The notes: a model not told the origin generated them from the letters alone. Positions 36,238 to 45,558 are shown, counted from the stretch's first letter. The stretch is DNA of 64,000 bases from Curtobacterium sp. 'Ferrero' (GCF_002412165.1 NZ_NXIA01000005.1:62001-126000); one strand, 5' to 3'. A program made the numbers and translations.

Positions 36238-37200
36238 TCAGGCCGGGTCGGCCACCGGTGCGGGTCGGGCACCACGGCGCGCAGCCCGCGCGGCGGCGAA
36301 GCTGTCCACCGTCAGGATCACGAGCGCGAGCCAGACGATCGCGAAGCCCGCCCACCGCTCGGGCGGCATCGGCTCACGCTGCACGACCACCCCGACGAGC
36401 AGCTGCATCACCGGCGCGAGGTACTGCGTCAGCCCGAGGGTCGACAGGCTGACCCGGCGGGCGGAGGACGCGAACAACAGCAGCGGCACCGCGGTCGCCG
36501 GCCCGGTCAGCACCGTCACGAGGACGTGCACCCACCCCTCGCTCGTGAACGTCACCCCGCCGCCGAGGCCCGTCGCCCCCATCACGACGAGCGCGACCAC
36601 GGCGAGCGGCAGCAGCCACACGGTCTCGATCGTCAGGCCGCTCAGGGCGTCGACCGTCCCGCCGACCCGCTTCTTCACGAGCCCGTACAACCCGAACGAG
36701 AACGCCAGCGCGAGGGAGATCCACGGCATCTGCCCGTACCCGACCGCGATCACGACGACCGCGACGACGCTGATGCCGACGGCCGCCCACTGCGCCGGAC
36801 GGAGCCGCTCACGGAGCACGACGACGCCGAGGGCGATCGTGACGAGCGGGTTGATGAAGTACCCGAGCGCGGCCTCGACCGTGTGCCCCGTCGTCGTCGC
36901 CGCGACGTACACGGTCCAGTTCACGAGGATGAGGACCGCGGCGAGTCCCATCACGAGCATCACGCGGCGCTGCGCGATCAGGGAGCGGGTGCGCAGCCAC
37001 GAGCGGGTGACGGCGATCGCGACCGCGCAGAACACCAGCCCGAAGACGATCCGCCAGGCGACGATCTCGAACGCGCCGGCCGGGGACATCGCCGCGAAGA
37101 GCAGCGGCATGAGTCCCCACAGCCCGTACGCGACGATCGCCTGGACGACACCGACGGATGCCTCGCTGCGGGCGGGTCGCGTGGTCGTCGGTTCATTCAC
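36238..37200 (-). CDS. rarD: EamA/RarD family transporter
   Basis: A 320-residue inner-membrane protein with ten predicted hydrophobic segments in two EamA halves. RarD landmarks are AYGLWGLMPLLFAAMSPAGAFE at the N-terminus, NWTVYVAATTTGHTVEAALGYFINPL and YLAPVMQLLVGVVVQREPMPPE. RarD was named for chloramphenicol resistance, but the natural substrate is unknown. The start is GTG 37200. It lies downstream of groES on the same strand, beyond a terminator. Confidence 0.9.
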   Translation of the reverse strand: MNEPTTTRPARSEASVGVVQAIVAYGLWGLMPLLFAAMSPAGAFEIVAWRIVFGLVFCAVAIAVTRSWLRTRSLIAQRRVMLVMGLAAVLILVNWTVYVAATTTGHTVEAALGYFINPLVTIALGVVVLRERLRPAQWAAVGISVVAVVVIAVGYGQMPWISLALAFSFGLYGLVKKRVGGTVDALSGLTIETVWLLPLAVVALVVMGATGLGGGVTFTSEGWVHVLVTVLTGPATAVPLLLFASSARRVSLSTLGLTQYLAPVMQLLVGVVVQREPMPPERWAGFAIVWLALVILTVDSFAAARAARRGARPAPVADPA

Positions 37201-37358
37201 GGAACCATCCTAGGAAGCCGGACCGACGCTGCCGACCGGCACCGTGCCGCTCCCCGTCGGCACGACCGCCACGCCGCTGGCGCGTCGCGTCGGAACCGGC
37301 GACGTGGGCCCAGGCCGGAACGCGCAGAGACCACCTGCCGGACGGGTGCCGGACGCAC

Positions 37359-37390
37359 GGACGCCCCGCCGACCAGCTGGCCGACGGGGC
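37359..37390 (-). terminator. Hairpin terminator after groES
   Basis: An 11-bp stem with one mismatch (arm ACGCCCCGTCG read on the minus strand) around a 10-base loop, 20 bp beyond the groES stop. Confidence 0.6.
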
Positions 37391-37410
37391 GTTCGAGGTG
37401 TGGGCTGGGC

Positions 37411-37707
37411 TCAGCGCACGACGACCGCGAGGACGTCGCGGGCCGAGAGGACCAGCAGGTCCTCGCCCGAGTACTTGACCTCGGTGCCGCCGTACTTCGA
37501 GTAGATGACCTTGTCGCCGACGGCGATGTCCAGCGGGATGCGGTTGCCGTTGTCGTCGACACGGCCCGGGCCCACGGCCACGACCTCGCCCTCCTGGGGC
37601 TTCTCCTTGGCGGTGTCCGGGATGACCAGACCAGAAGCAGTGGTCTGCTCCGCCTCGACCTGGCGGATGACGATGCGATCCTCGAGCGGCTTGATGCTGA
37701 CGGCCAC
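37411..37707 (-). CDS. groES: Co-chaperonin GroES
   Basis: A 98-residue co-chaperonin, capping GroEL for ATP-driven folding. It starts [20 protein letters not shown], has the mobile loop [19 protein letters not shown] and ends [19 protein letters not shown]. No groEL follows; the next gene is rarD, so groEL lies elsewhere, as is common in actinobacteria. Two CIRCE-type operators lie upstream at 37756 and 37802, so HrcA repression is expected. Confidence 0.97.
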   Translation of the reverse strand: MAVSIKPLEDRIVIRQVEAEQTTASGLVIPDTAKEKPQEGEVVAVGPGRVDDNGNRIPLDIAVGDKVIYSKYGGTEVKYSGEDLLVLSARDVLAVVVR

Positions 37708-37755
37708 GGTGACCTCTTCTTTCTCGGTACTGACTCGGTACAGATGGGAACCGGG

Positions 37756-37782
37756 TTGGCACTACGCACAGGAGAGTGCCAA
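37756..37782. promoter_or_regulatory. CIRCE operator, first copy (one mismatch)
   Basis: TTGGCACTA, nine bases, GAGTGCCAA: the HrcA-binding CIRCE inverted repeat with one arm base changed. It lies 49 bp upstream of the groES start. Confidence 0.85.
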
Positions 37783-37801
37783 CGCCAACTCTAGGGGGTC
37801 G

Positions 37802-37828
37802 CTGGCACTCGGTCAATCCGAGTGCCAG
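37802..37828. promoter_or_regulatory. CIRCE operator, second copy (perfect)
   Basis: CTGGCACTC, nine bases, GAGTGCCAG, a perfect CIRCE-type inverted repeat extended by one more pair on each side. It lies between groES and the divergent methyltransferase gene, 38 bp from the latter start. Confidence 0.9.
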
Positions 37829-37866
37829 CGCGGTGGACTCGGTGCCGCACCTGGGAGGATCGGAGG

Positions 37867-39069
37867 ATGGACGCCGCCGAACTCGCCCAGCTGCTCACCC
37901 CCGAGGGGATGGCCCTGCTCGACCGTACTCCGAGCGTCTCCGACGGTGGCGAGATCGTCCGCGTGGTCTCCCGGCTGCGGAACGAGGGCCACGACCCCGG
38001 GCTCGTCGCCGCCGTCCTCACCCAGGCGAAGCTCCGCCAGAAGGCTGCCGGCAAGTTCGGACCGTTCGCCTCGCGCATGCTGTTCACCGAGGCGGGGCTC
38101 GAACAGGCCACCCGGCTCCAGGTCGCCGCGCAGCACGCCGGTCGCTTCGCCGCCGCCGGGCTCACGCGGGTCGCCGACCTCGGCTGCGGCATCGGGGGCG
38201 ACGCGATGGCGATGGCCGCGCTCGACCTCGACGTCACCGCCGTCGACCGCGACGAGGTCACGGCGGCGGTCGCGACGCACAACCTGGCGCCGTGGGACTC
38301 CGCCCGGGTGGAGCTCGGCGACGCCGCCGCGTTCGACCTCGGGCGGGTGGACGGTGTCTGGATGGACCCGGCACGCCGCACCGCCGGACACGGGCACACC
38401 CGTCGGCTGGCCGACCCGGACGACTGGTCGCCGTCGCTCGACACGGTGTTCGCTGCGGCCACCACGAAGCCCACCGGCGTGAAGCTCGGCCCGGGCATCG
38501 ACCGCGACCTGATCCCCGACACGGCCGAGGCGCAGTGGGTCTCCGTCGACCGCGAGGTCGTCGAGCTCGCCCTGTGGTTCGGCCCCCTCGCACGTCCCGG
38601 GATCTTCCGGGCTGCGACCGTCGTCGGGGTCCACGGCGTCGCGGAGCTGACCGCGGCCGCGGACGCCCCGGACGTCTCGGTCGGGACCCTCGGCACGTAC
38701 CTCTACGAACCCGACGGCGCCGTCATCCGCGCCCGGCTCATCGGGGACCTCGCGAGGTCGCTCGACGGCAGGATGCTCTCCGACGGCATCGCCTACGTCA
38801 CGTCGGACCGCGCCGTGACGACGCCGTTCGCGCAGGGGTTCCGGGTCCTCGACACGATGCCGCTCGACGTCAAGCAGCTCGCGGCACGGCTCGCGGCGGA
38901 GGACGTCGGGACGGTCGAGATCAAGAAGCGCGGGGTCGACGTCGACCCGGCGCAGTTCCGGAAGCGGTTGCGGCTGCGGGGCCGGCGTGCGGTCACGCTC
39001 GTGCTCACCCGCCTGGAGGGACGACACACCGCGATCCTGTGCGATCGGCTCGCGGACGTGGCCGGCTGA
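37867..39069 (+). CDS. Class I SAM-dependent methyltransferase with THUMP-like domain
   Basis: A 400-residue protein. A helical N-terminus of about 90 residues precedes a Rossmann methyltransferase (VADLGCGIGGDAMAMAALD, then DRDEVTAAVATHN and MDPARR). A C-terminal RNA-binding THUMP-like segment ends with VEIKKRGVDVDPAQFRKRL. It probably methylates tRNA or rRNA; the target is unknown. The ATG at 37867 is used. It shares its upstream region with groES, so the CIRCE sites could affect it. Confidence 0.85.
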   Translation: MDAAELAQLLTPEGMALLDRTPSVSDGGEIVRVVSRLRNEGHDPGLVAAVLTQAKLRQKAAGKFGPFASRMLFTEAGLEQATRLQVAAQHAGRFAAAGLTRVADLGCGIGGDAMAMAALDLDVTAVDRDEVTAAVATHNLAPWDSARVELGDAAAFDLGRVDGVWMDPARRTAGHGHTRRLADPDDWSPSLDTVFAAATTKPTGVKLGPGIDRDLIPDTAEAQWVSVDREVVELALWFGPLARPGIFRAATVVGVHGVAELTAAADAPDVSVGTLGTYLYEPDGAVIRARLIGDLARSLDGRMLSDGIAYVTSDRAVTTPFAQGFRVLDTMPLDVKQLAARLAAEDVGTVEIKKRGVDVDPAQFRKRLRLRGRRAVTLVLTRLEGRHTAILCDRLADVAG

Positions 39070-39130
39070 CGACGACGGCGGCGAGCGCCCGTCCGGGCAC
39101 CCGCCGCCGTGCGCTGTGGGCCGCGAGCGG

Positions 39131-39895
39131 TCAGAGGATGAAGGCGCCCGAGGTCCCGTAGTCGTCGTAGCCGCCGTACCCGTCCGAGCGTGCGATGCCG
39201 ATGAGGACGAAGAAGAGCACGACGCCGAGGATGTACAGGGCGGTCATGATCCACCCACCGATGATCCCGGCGAGCGCCAGGCCGCGGCCGCCCTCGCCGG
39301 TCTGCTTGATCTTGCCGAGGGCGATGTGGCCCATGATCGCTCCGGCCGGGCTCGACAGGATGATGATCGGCCACACGATGATGCCCGCGAACGCGAACAC
39401 GATCGACAGGATCGCGAGGGTGTTCGTCTTCGGGCGCTGGGCGTAGGGCTGGTAGCCGGTGGCGTAGGGGCCGCCGTACGCCTGGGACGACGCGGCGTAG
39501 GGGTTCTGCGGCGCGCTGTACGGGTTCTGCTGACCGTACTGGGCCTGCTGACCGTACTGGGCCTGCTGGCCGTAGGGGTTCTGCTGACCGTACTGGCTCT
39601 GCTGGCCGTACTGTGCCTGCTGGCCGTACTGGGCCTGCTGGCCGTACGGGTTCGACTGCCCCGGCTGCTGCCCGGGGGTCGCGTACGGGTTCGACGAGCC
39701 CGGCTGCTGACCGGGAGCGGCGTACGGGTTGTGCGGTGCCTGCGGAGCACTCGGCGGCTGCGGGGCACTCGGCGCGACCCCGGGCTCGTGCTCGGTCGAC
39801 CCGGACGCGTGCGTGCCCTCGTGCGACGTCGGCGCGGCGTCACCGTGCGGGTCGTTCGGCTGACCGGGCTTCGGCCACTCGTTCTGATCGGACAC
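39131..39895 (-). CDS. DUF4190-type membrane protein with Gln/Tyr repeats
   Basis: A 254-residue protein. Residues 1-150 are low-complexity, with many NPYGQQAQYGQQ-type repeats, followed by two hydrophobic segments (LAILSIVFAFAGIIVWPIII and IMTALYILGVVLFFVLIGI) with a glycine-rich loop (HIALGKIKQTGEGGRGLALAG) typical of DUF4190. The repeats probably form a disordered extracytoplasmic or cytoplasmic arm. The start is GTG 39895, 8 nt after a GGAGGG ribosome site. Confidence 0.85.
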   Translation of the reverse strand: MSDQNEWPKPGQPNDPHGDAAPTSHEGTHASGSTEHEPGVAPSAPQPPSAPQAPHNPYAAPGQQPGSSNPYATPGQQPGQSNPYGQQAQYGQQAQYGQQSQYGQQNPYGQQAQYGQQAQYGQQNPYSAPQNPYAASSQAYGGPYATGYQPYAQRPKTNTLAILSIVFAFAGIIVWPIIILSSPAGAIMGHIALGKIKQTGEGGRGLALAGIIGGWIMTALYILGVVLFFVLIGIARSDGYGGYDDYGTSGAFIL

Positions 39896-40014
39896 GGTGT
39901 CCACCCTCCTCGACGCCGGGTCGGCGACGTCCTGTGAATCCTCCCACGCCGGTCCGACGGCGTCCGGAGACCCAGTCCGGGGGCAGGTGGTGTACTCGGA
40001 GGTGTCCGCCCGGC

Positions 40015-41070
40015 TCAGACCTGGACGGTCGTCACCGGAAGCGTCGAGTCGGCGGCGATGCCGAGGTCGCTCGGCGCATGTCCCTCGGCGACCAGCCGCG
40101 CCCCGACCGCGGCGATCATCGCGCCGTTGTCGGTGCAGAGGTCGAACGGCGGGATGCGCAGCGCCACACCGGCCGCCGCGCACCGCTCGGTCGCCACCGC
40201 TCGGAGCCGCGCGTTCGCCACGACACCGCCGCCGAGCAGGAGCCGGTCCACGCCGGTGTCGCGGCAGGCGTTCAGCGCCTTGGTCAGGAGCACGTCCACG
40301 ACGGCCTCGCGGAACGACGCGGCGACGTCGGCCACGGGGACCTCACGTCCCTCGTCGCGGCACTTCTCGACCCAGCGCGCGACCGCGGTCTTCAGGCCGG
40401 AGAACGAGAAGTCGTACCGGTGCGCCGCCATGTCCTTCGGCAGCGTCAGACCGCGGGGGAACCGGATCGCCGTCGGGTCCCCGTCAGCGGCCGCCCTGTC
40501 GATCTGCGGGCCGCCCGGGTACGGCAGTCCGAGCAGCCGTGCGACCTTGTCGAACGCCTCGCCGGCGGCGTCGTCGATGGTCTCACCGAGGAGCTCCACG
40601 TCGCCGACCAGGTCGCGCACGAGCAGCAGCGACGTGTGCCCGCCCGAGACGAGCAGCGCCACGGTCGGCAGCTCGATCTCGGAACCGTCCGACCGCAGGA
40701 CGTCGGCGCCGACGTGCCCGACGAGGTGGTTCACGCCGTACAGCGGCTTGCCCGTCGCCACCGCGAGCGCCTTCGCCGCACCGACACCCACCATGAGCGC
40801 TCCGGCGAGCCCCGGCCCCGCGGTGACCGCGACGGCGTCGAGCTCGTCGAGGGTGACGCCGGCCCGGTCGAGTGCTTCGCGCAGCGTGGGGGTCATGGCC
40901 TCCAGGTGCGCACGGGCGGCGACCTCGGGCACGACACCGCCGTAGCGCGCGTGTTCCTCCATGCTCGACGCGATGACGTTCGCGAGCAGGGTGGTCCCGC
41001 GGACGATGCCCACCCCCGTCTCGTCGCAGCTGGTCTCGATGCCGAGCACGAGGGGTTCAGCGGTGCTCAT
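40015..41070 (-). CDS. tsaD: tRNA threonylcarbamoyladenosine transferase
   Basis: A 351-residue ASKHA-fold enzyme that transfers the threonylcarbamoyl group to A37 of ANN-reading tRNAs. Landmarks are [15 protein letters not shown], the metal-binding [10 protein letters not shown] His residues, [13 protein letters not shown] and [14 protein letters not shown]. It acts with TsaB and TsaE encoded upstream. The ATG at 41070 overlaps the rimI stop by 14 bp. Confidence 0.96.
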   Translation of the reverse strand: MSTAEPLVLGIETSCDETGVGIVRGTTLLANVIASSMEEHARYGGVVPEVAARAHLEAMTPTLREALDRAGVTLDELDAVAVTAGPGLAGALMVGVGAAKALAVATGKPLYGVNHLVGHVGADVLRSDGSEIELPTVALLVSGGHTSLLLVRDLVGDVELLGETIDDAAGEAFDKVARLLGLPYPGGPQIDRAAADGDPTAIRFPRGLTLPKDMAAHRYDFSFSGLKTAVARWVEKCRDEGREVPVADVAASFREAVVDVLLTKALNACRDTGVDRLLLGGGVVANARLRAVATERCAAAGVALRIPPFDLCTDNGAMIAAVGARLVAEGHAPSDLGIAADSTLPVTTVQV

Positions 41071-41599
41071 CGAGCGCCTCCTGTCCGATGGGCCCGACGG
41101 GACCCGAGCCGGTCGCCGCCGGCAGCTCCGCGCGCATCACCCACGCGTCGACGCCGTCCGGTTGGTAGTAGCGGGGCCGCGTCGCGATGTGCTCGAAGCC
41201 GAACGTCGTGTACATCGCCTGCGCGACCGGGTTGTCGGCGCGCACCTCGAGGAACACCTCGTGAACCCCGCGCCGCCGGGCCTCGTCGAGGAGCTCGGTG
41301 AACAGCGCCTTGCCCACGCCCCGACCGCGCTGCTCGGCGGCGACGGCGATGGTCTGCACGTCGGCGACGGGGTTGCCCGCGAGCGATGAGAGCCCGGCGT
41401 ACCCGACGACGGTCGGCGCCTGCCCCTCGGCGACGGTCTCCACCACGACGTAGTACCCGTGCGGCGAGTAGAGCTCGCCGGACATCTGCGACGCGGACCA
41501 CGCGTCCGTCGGGAACGACACGTGCTCGAGCCACATGATGTCGTCGAGGTCCTGCGGGTGGGCCGGCCGGAGCCGCAGCCCGTCGGGGAGGGCCGTCAC
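41057..41599 (-). CDS. rimI: Ribosomal protein S18 alanine N-acetyltransferase
   Basis: A 180-residue GNAT acetyltransferase with the acetyl-CoA loop [19 protein letters not shown] and a [20 protein letters not shown] block. The position between tsaB and tsaD is the usual one for RimI, which acetylates the S18 N-terminus. The GTG at 41599 overlaps the tsaB stop by 4 bp. Confidence 0.93.
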   Translation of the reverse strand: MTALPDGLRLRPAHPQDLDDIMWLEHVSFPTDAWSASQMSGELYSPHGYYVVVETVAEGQAPTVVGYAGLSSLAGNPVADVQTIAVAAEQRGRGVGKALFTELLDEARRRGVHEVFLEVRADNPVAQAMYTTFGFEHIATRPRYYQPDGVDAWVMRAELPAATGSGPVGPIGQEALDEHR

Positions 41600-42222
41600 C
41601 GGACGACCCGCTTCGGGGCTCCCGGCATCGTGACGTCGGGGTCGCGCAGGTAGAGCGGGGTGTCGTCGGCGAAGGGCGCGCCGGAGGCGAGCCGGTCCGC
41701 GGCGAGCGCACCGAGCCTCCAGGCCGGGATCGCGACGGCGGTGACCCGCTCCCAGGCGGCCGCTTCCGGACGGGAGGCGCGGATCGCCTCGTCCAGGTCC
41801 GCCGGCTTGGCGAGTCCCGGGCCGGCGACGCGGACGCGGTCCGCGTCGTACGCGGACCAGTAGACCTCGCGGCGGCGGGCGTCCGTCAGCACGACGAACG
41901 GACCGGCCTGCGGCTGGTCCGCCGCGACGGCGTCGTGGCTGACCAGCGGGAGGAAGGGGATGCCGCGGGCGGCGGCGAAGGTGCGGGCTGCGGCGATGCC
42001 GACGCGCAGGCCGGTGAAGGGGCCGGGGCCCATGCCTGCCACCACGCCGCTGACCTGTGCGCGGGTGGCACCGGCCTCGGCGAGGACCTCGGCGAGGAAC
42101 GGGCCGATGACCTCGGCGTGGCGACGGGAGTCGTCGGTGGTGCGCTCAGCCAGCGCCCGGCCGGAGGCGGGGTCGACGAGGGCGACGGACGTCCCGGCGG
42201 AGGTGTCGATCGCGAGCAGCAC
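41596..42222 (-). CDS. tsaB: TsaB, threonylcarbamoyl-A37 accessory protein
   Basis: A 208-residue TsaD paralogue that binds TsaD and TsaE. It starts VLLAIDTSAGTSVALVDP, with VVAGMGPGPFTGLRVG in the middle. The segment AIRASRPEA around 41766-41782 is encoded by a copy of the dispersed GGACGGGAGGC motif lying in the coding strand's complement. The start is GTG 42222, 35 bp after the tsaE stop. Confidence 0.93.
   Translation of the reverse strand: MLLAIDTSAGTSVALVDPASGRALAERTTDDSRRHAEVIGPFLAEVLAEAGATRAQVSGVVAGMGPGPFTGLRVGIAAARTFAAARGIPFLPLVSHDAVAADQPQAGPFVVLTDARRREVYWSAYDADRVRVAGPGLAKPADLDEAIRASRPEAAAWERVTAVAIPAWRLGALAADRLASGAPFADDTPLYLRDPDVTMPGAPKRVVR
41766..41782. repeat. Dispersed GC-rich repeat inside tsaB
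   Basis: A perfect 17-bp copy (CCGGACGGGAGGCGCGG) read through in frame by tsaB. Confidence 0.8.
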
Positions 42223-42257
42223 CAGACCATCGTAGGCGGCGCGGAGGTGGCGAGCGC

Positions 42258-42770
42258 TCAGAGCCGGACGCCGTCCCAGCGGGAGCCGGTCGCGGTGACG
42301 ATCACCCGTCGGGGTTCGTCGGGCACGTCGTCCGGGTCCACGTCCTCGTCGCCGCCGGGTTCGCCGGCACCGCCGGTCGCCCGGACGATCTCGACGTCGA
42401 GCACGTCGTCGGAGATGCCGTCGATGAAGCCGCGCCCCCACTCCACCACGACGATCGAGCCGTCCCAGTCGAGGTCGAGGTCGTCGAGCTCCAGCGGATC
42501 CGACAGGCGGTAGGCGTCGACGTGCACGAGGTCCGGGCCGCTCGTCGTCGGGTGCGTCCGGGCGAGCACGAAGGTCGGGCTGGAGACCTGCCCCCGGGCA
42601 CCGAGTGCGGCGCCGAGCCCTCGGGTGAGCGTCGTCTTGCCGGCACCGAGCGGCCCGGTGAGCACGACGAGGTCCCCCGCCCGCAACACCGCGGCCAGCC
42701 GGGCTCCGAGCCGTCCCATCTCCTCCGTCGTGGAGACGGTCGTGTCGAGCAGGACGCGCGGCTCGGTCAC
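42258..42770 (-). CDS. tsaE: TsaE, threonylcarbamoyl-A37 ATPase
   Basis: A 170-residue small P-loop ATPase needed for the t6A pathway. Walker A is TGPLGAGKTTLTRGLGAAL, then SSPTFVLARTHPT and VHVDAYRLSDP. A C-terminal stretch has an acidic insert (GGDEDVDPDDVPD). The GTG at 42770 overlaps the racemase stop by 4 bp. Confidence 0.93.
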   Translation of the reverse strand: MTEPRVLLDTTVSTTEEMGRLGARLAAVLRAGDLVVLTGPLGAGKTTLTRGLGAALGARGQVSSPTFVLARTHPTTSGPDLVHVDAYRLSDPLELDDLDLDWDGSIVVVEWGRGFIDGISDDVLDVEIVRATGGAGEPGGDEDVDPDDVPDEPRRVIVTATGSRWDGVRL

Positions 42771-43927
42771 CGCTCGCCCCGGAGGTACTCGGCGACGTGC
42801 CCCTCGGCCTCGTGCCCCTCGTACACGCGGGGCACCCGCTCGCCGATGCGGCAGACGATCTCCTCGCCGATGGTGTCGAGCGCAGCACCCCACTCGAGCA
42901 CCGTCATCTCGCCGTGCTCCCCCGTGCCGAACAGCGTGACCGCGTCGCCGACCCGGACGTCGTCGTCGCCGACGTCCACGAGGAACTGGTCCATCGCGAC
43001 CCGGCCCGCGATCGGGTACCGCTTCCCGTTGATCGCGACCTGCACCCGTCCCTGCGCCAGGCGCGGCACACCGTCCGCGTACCCGACCGGGACGAGCGCG
43101 AGGGTCGTCTCGGCGGTCGTCCGGTAGGTGTAGTCGTAGGAGACGCCCGTGTCGACCGGCACCCGCTTCGTCTTCGCGACCGAGGCGCGCAGCGTCATCA
43201 CGGCTTCCAGACCGAGGTCGGCGGCCGAGACGCCGTCGGCACCCGGGATGCCGAACAGGTTCGCGCCCATCCTGACCATGTCCTTGCGGAACTCCTTGCG
43301 CTCCAGACCCGCGAGCGAGGCTGCGACGTGGCGCACCGGGATGTCCAGTCCGGCGTCCTCGGCCTGCTCGACGGCGTCGTCGAACGCCGCGACGGACGCG
43401 GTGTCCTCGTCGTCCGAGGACTCGGCGAGGTGCGTGTACGCGGCGACGACCTCGATCCGGCCGGCACGCTGGGCGTCGAGCGCGGCGGCGACGAGGGCGG
43501 GCCAGTCCTCCGGCGTCGCGCCGTCGCGGTGGAGGCCGGAGTCGAAACCGAGGTGCACCCGCGCGGGTCGGTGGTCGACCGCGTCGACGACTCGCTGCAG
43601 CTCGGGCACGTTCGAGACCCCGAGGTCGATCGCGGAGTCGATCGCGTCGCGGAAGTCGAGGTCCGGGGCGTGCTGCCACGTGAACACGCGGACGTCCTCG
43701 TCGACCCCGATGGCGCGCAGACGGAGGGCGGCCGGGACGGTCAGCACGCCGATCCACCGCACGCCGGCGTCCACCGCGGCGAGCGCGATCGGCTCGAGGC
43801 CGTGGCCGTAGGCGTCGGCCTTCATGATCGCCATGAGCTCGACGGGTTCCATCCACTCGCGGACGAGGTCGAGGTTCGCCCGGTACGCATCCAGGTCGAT
43901 CGACGCCTGTCGCAGTGAGGCGCTCAC
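42767..43927 (-). CDS. alr: Alanine racemase, second copy
   Basis: A 386-residue fold-type III PLP racemase. The PLP lysine lies in MAIMKADAYGHGLEP; the family PLP face YVPVGYADGVPR-type block is ALVPVGYADGVPR, with VAMDQFLVDVGD and a Tyr in the SYDYTY loop. It makes D-Ala for peptidoglycan. It is a tandem partner of the gene at 43924, with only moderate similarity. The GTG start at 43927 overlaps that gene by 4 bp. Confidence 0.9.
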   Translation of the reverse strand: MSASLRQASIDLDAYRANLDLVREWMEPVELMAIMKADAYGHGLEPIALAAVDAGVRWIGVLTVPAALRLRAIGVDEDVRVFTWQHAPDLDFRDAIDSAIDLGVSNVPELQRVVDAVDHRPARVHLGFDSGLHRDGATPEDWPALVAAALDAQRAGRIEVVAAYTHLAESSDDEDTASVAAFDDAVEQAEDAGLDIPVRHVAASLAGLERKEFRKDMVRMGANLFGIPGADGVSAADLGLEAVMTLRASVAKTKRVPVDTGVSYDYTYRTTAETTLALVPVGYADGVPRLAQGRVQVAINGKRYPIAGRVAMDQFLVDVGDDDVRVGDAVTLFGTGEHGEMTVLEWGAALDTIGEEIVCRIGERVPRVYEGHEAEGHVAEYLRGER

Positions 43928-45027
43928 GTGGTCCTCCGTTCGACGCTGCGGCCGATGCGGGCGACGACCTCGTAGTTGATCGTGCCGATCGCGTCGGCCC
44001 ACTCCTCGACCGCGGGGTCGCCGTACGCCGGGTCGCCCCACAGCACGACCTCGTCGCCGACCCGCACGTCGGCGTCCCCGATGTCGATGTGCATCGCGTT
44101 CATCGCCACCCGGCCCACCACGGGGTAGCGGGCATCGCCGATCCGCACCGACACGTGGTTGCCGAGCGCCCGGTCGAACCCGTCGGCGTAGCCGAGACCG
44201 ATCACGGCGAGTCGGGTGTCGTGCTCGGCCCGCCAGGTGAAGCCGTAGCTGGCGCCCTCACCGGCCCGGACCGGGACGGTGCGCAGGACGGCCGCCGTGA
44301 CGCGCATCGCGGGACGGAGACCGAGGTCGGCCGAGGTGCGGTCCGGGAACGGGCTGAGCCCGTAGAGCGCGAGTCCGACCCGCGTGAGGTCGTGCCGGGT
44401 CTCGGGGACGGCGATGCTGGCCGCACTCGCCGCCAGGTGCACCACATCGGGCACGACACCGTTCGCCGCGAGGCCGTCGAGGGCGCGCTGCAGCGCCGCG
44501 TCCTGGTCGAGGTCGTCGGCTCGTGACGCGTTCGACAGGTGTGACATGAGGCCCTCGACGCGCGTCCGCGAGCCCTGACGCGCGATGCGCCCCGCGGTCT
44601 CGAACAGTTCCGCCCACTCGGACTCGACGGCACCGTTCCGGCTCAGCCCGGTGTCGACGCAGACGTGCACGGCGGGCACCTCGGAGTCGGCCGCCGCGGC
44701 GAGCTGCGAGACGCTGGAGACGGCGGGCGTGATGTCGAACTGCGCCGCGCGGCGGAAGTCCTCGTCGGGTGCGTGCAGCCAGGCGAGGATGCGGACGCCC
44801 TCGTCGATGCCGGCCTGGCGGAGGGCGATGCCCTCATCGATGTCCGCCACGCCGAGCCACTCCGCGCCCGCGTCGACGAACGCCCGCGCGGCGTCCGCTG
44901 CGCCGTGCCCGTACCCGTTCGCCTTGACGACCGCGATCACGCCGGACGGAGCCACCTGTTCGGCGACCGTCGCGTAGTTGGCGATCAGGGCCTCCCGGTC
45001 GACCGTGATGCCGGTGAACGCGCTCAC
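43924..45027 (-). CDS. alr: Alanine racemase, first copy
   Basis: A 367-residue PLP-dependent racemase. The lysine is in AVVKANGYGHGAADA; the second catalytic Tyr lies in EGASYGFTWRAEHDT, with GLGYADGFDRAL and AMNAMHIDIGD. This copy is closer to the canonical Alr than the one that follows. The GTG start at 45027 falls inside a 49-bp direct repeat whose second copy lies 77 bp upstream. Confidence 0.92.
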   Translation of the reverse strand: MSAFTGITVDREALIANYATVAEQVAPSGVIAVVKANGYGHGAADAARAFVDAGAEWLGVADIDEGIALRQAGIDEGVRILAWLHAPDEDFRRAAQFDITPAVSSVSQLAAAADSEVPAVHVCVDTGLSRNGAVESEWAELFETAGRIARQGSRTRVEGLMSHLSNASRADDLDQDAALQRALDGLAANGVVPDVVHLAASAASIAVPETRHDLTRVGLALYGLSPFPDRTSADLGLRPAMRVTAAVLRTVPVRAGEGASYGFTWRAEHDTRLAVIGLGYADGFDRALGNHVSVRIGDARYPVVGRVAMNAMHIDIGDADVRVGDEVVLWGDPAYGDPAVEEWADAIGTINYEVVARIGRSVERRTT

Positions 45028-45124
45028 CGCGCGTCACCGCCTCCGGCGATCAGCGGCAGAGTCCACCCCTGGCGATCGACCGTGACGCCGGTGAACGCGC
45101 TCACCGCGCGTCACCGCCTCCGGC
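44999..45124. repeat. 49-bp direct repeat over the alr start
   Basis: Copy A is 44999-45047 and copy B is 45076-45124, 49 bp each with a single T/C difference. Copy A covers the start codon and the first nine or ten codons of alr; copy B repeats this sequence upstream, with the change falling at an ATG/ACG site on the plus strand. Confidence 0.9.
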
Positions 45125-45177
45125 CTGGAGGCACGGGTGCAGCCGCGCCGATCGGCGCGGCTCGAGCAAGTGGCTGG

Positions 45178-45552
45178 TCAATCCGGCTTCCCTTCGATGA
45201 TCACGAACGCCGTCGCGATCCCTCCATCGTGCGACAGCGACAGGTGCACGCCCGTCACGCCGCGCTGGTCCGCGACCCGCCGTGCGCCCTCGTGCAGGGT
45301 CAGCGACGGGTTCCGCTGGTCGTCCGCGACGACCTCGAGCTCCTGCCAGCTCAGCCCGGCGCTCGTCCCGAAGGCCTTGATCAGCGCCTCCTTCGCCGCG
45401 AACCGGGCCGCGAGCGACGCGATCGGACGCGGTTCTCCGTCGCGGAGCAACTCGGCCGGCGTGAACAGGCGCGTCCGGAGCGCCGGGGTGCGATCGAGCA
45501 CACCCCGGAACCGCTCCAGGTCGACCACGTCGACGCCGATGCCGATGATCAC
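45178..45552 (-). CDS. acpS: Holo-[acyl-carrier-protein] synthase
   Basis: A 124-residue phosphopantetheinyl transferase that activates ACP with CoA. MIIGIGVDVVDLERFRGVL and the RFAAKEALIKAFGTSAG block, followed by VHLSLSHDGGIATAFVI, are diagnostic. The start is GTG 45552, 6 bp after the glmS stop, so it is cotranscribed with glmS. Confidence 0.95.
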   Translation of the reverse strand: MIIGIGVDVVDLERFRGVLDRTPALRTRLFTPAELLRDGEPRPIASLAARFAAKEALIKAFGTSAGLSWQELEVVADDQRNPSLTLHEGARRVADQRGVTGVHLSLSHDGGIATAFVIIEGKPD

Positions 45553-45558
45553 GAGCGA

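Noticed and set aside
37411-37707. A groEL gene expected next to groES
   Set aside because: The next downstream gene is rarD and a terminator intervenes; groEL is not in the window.
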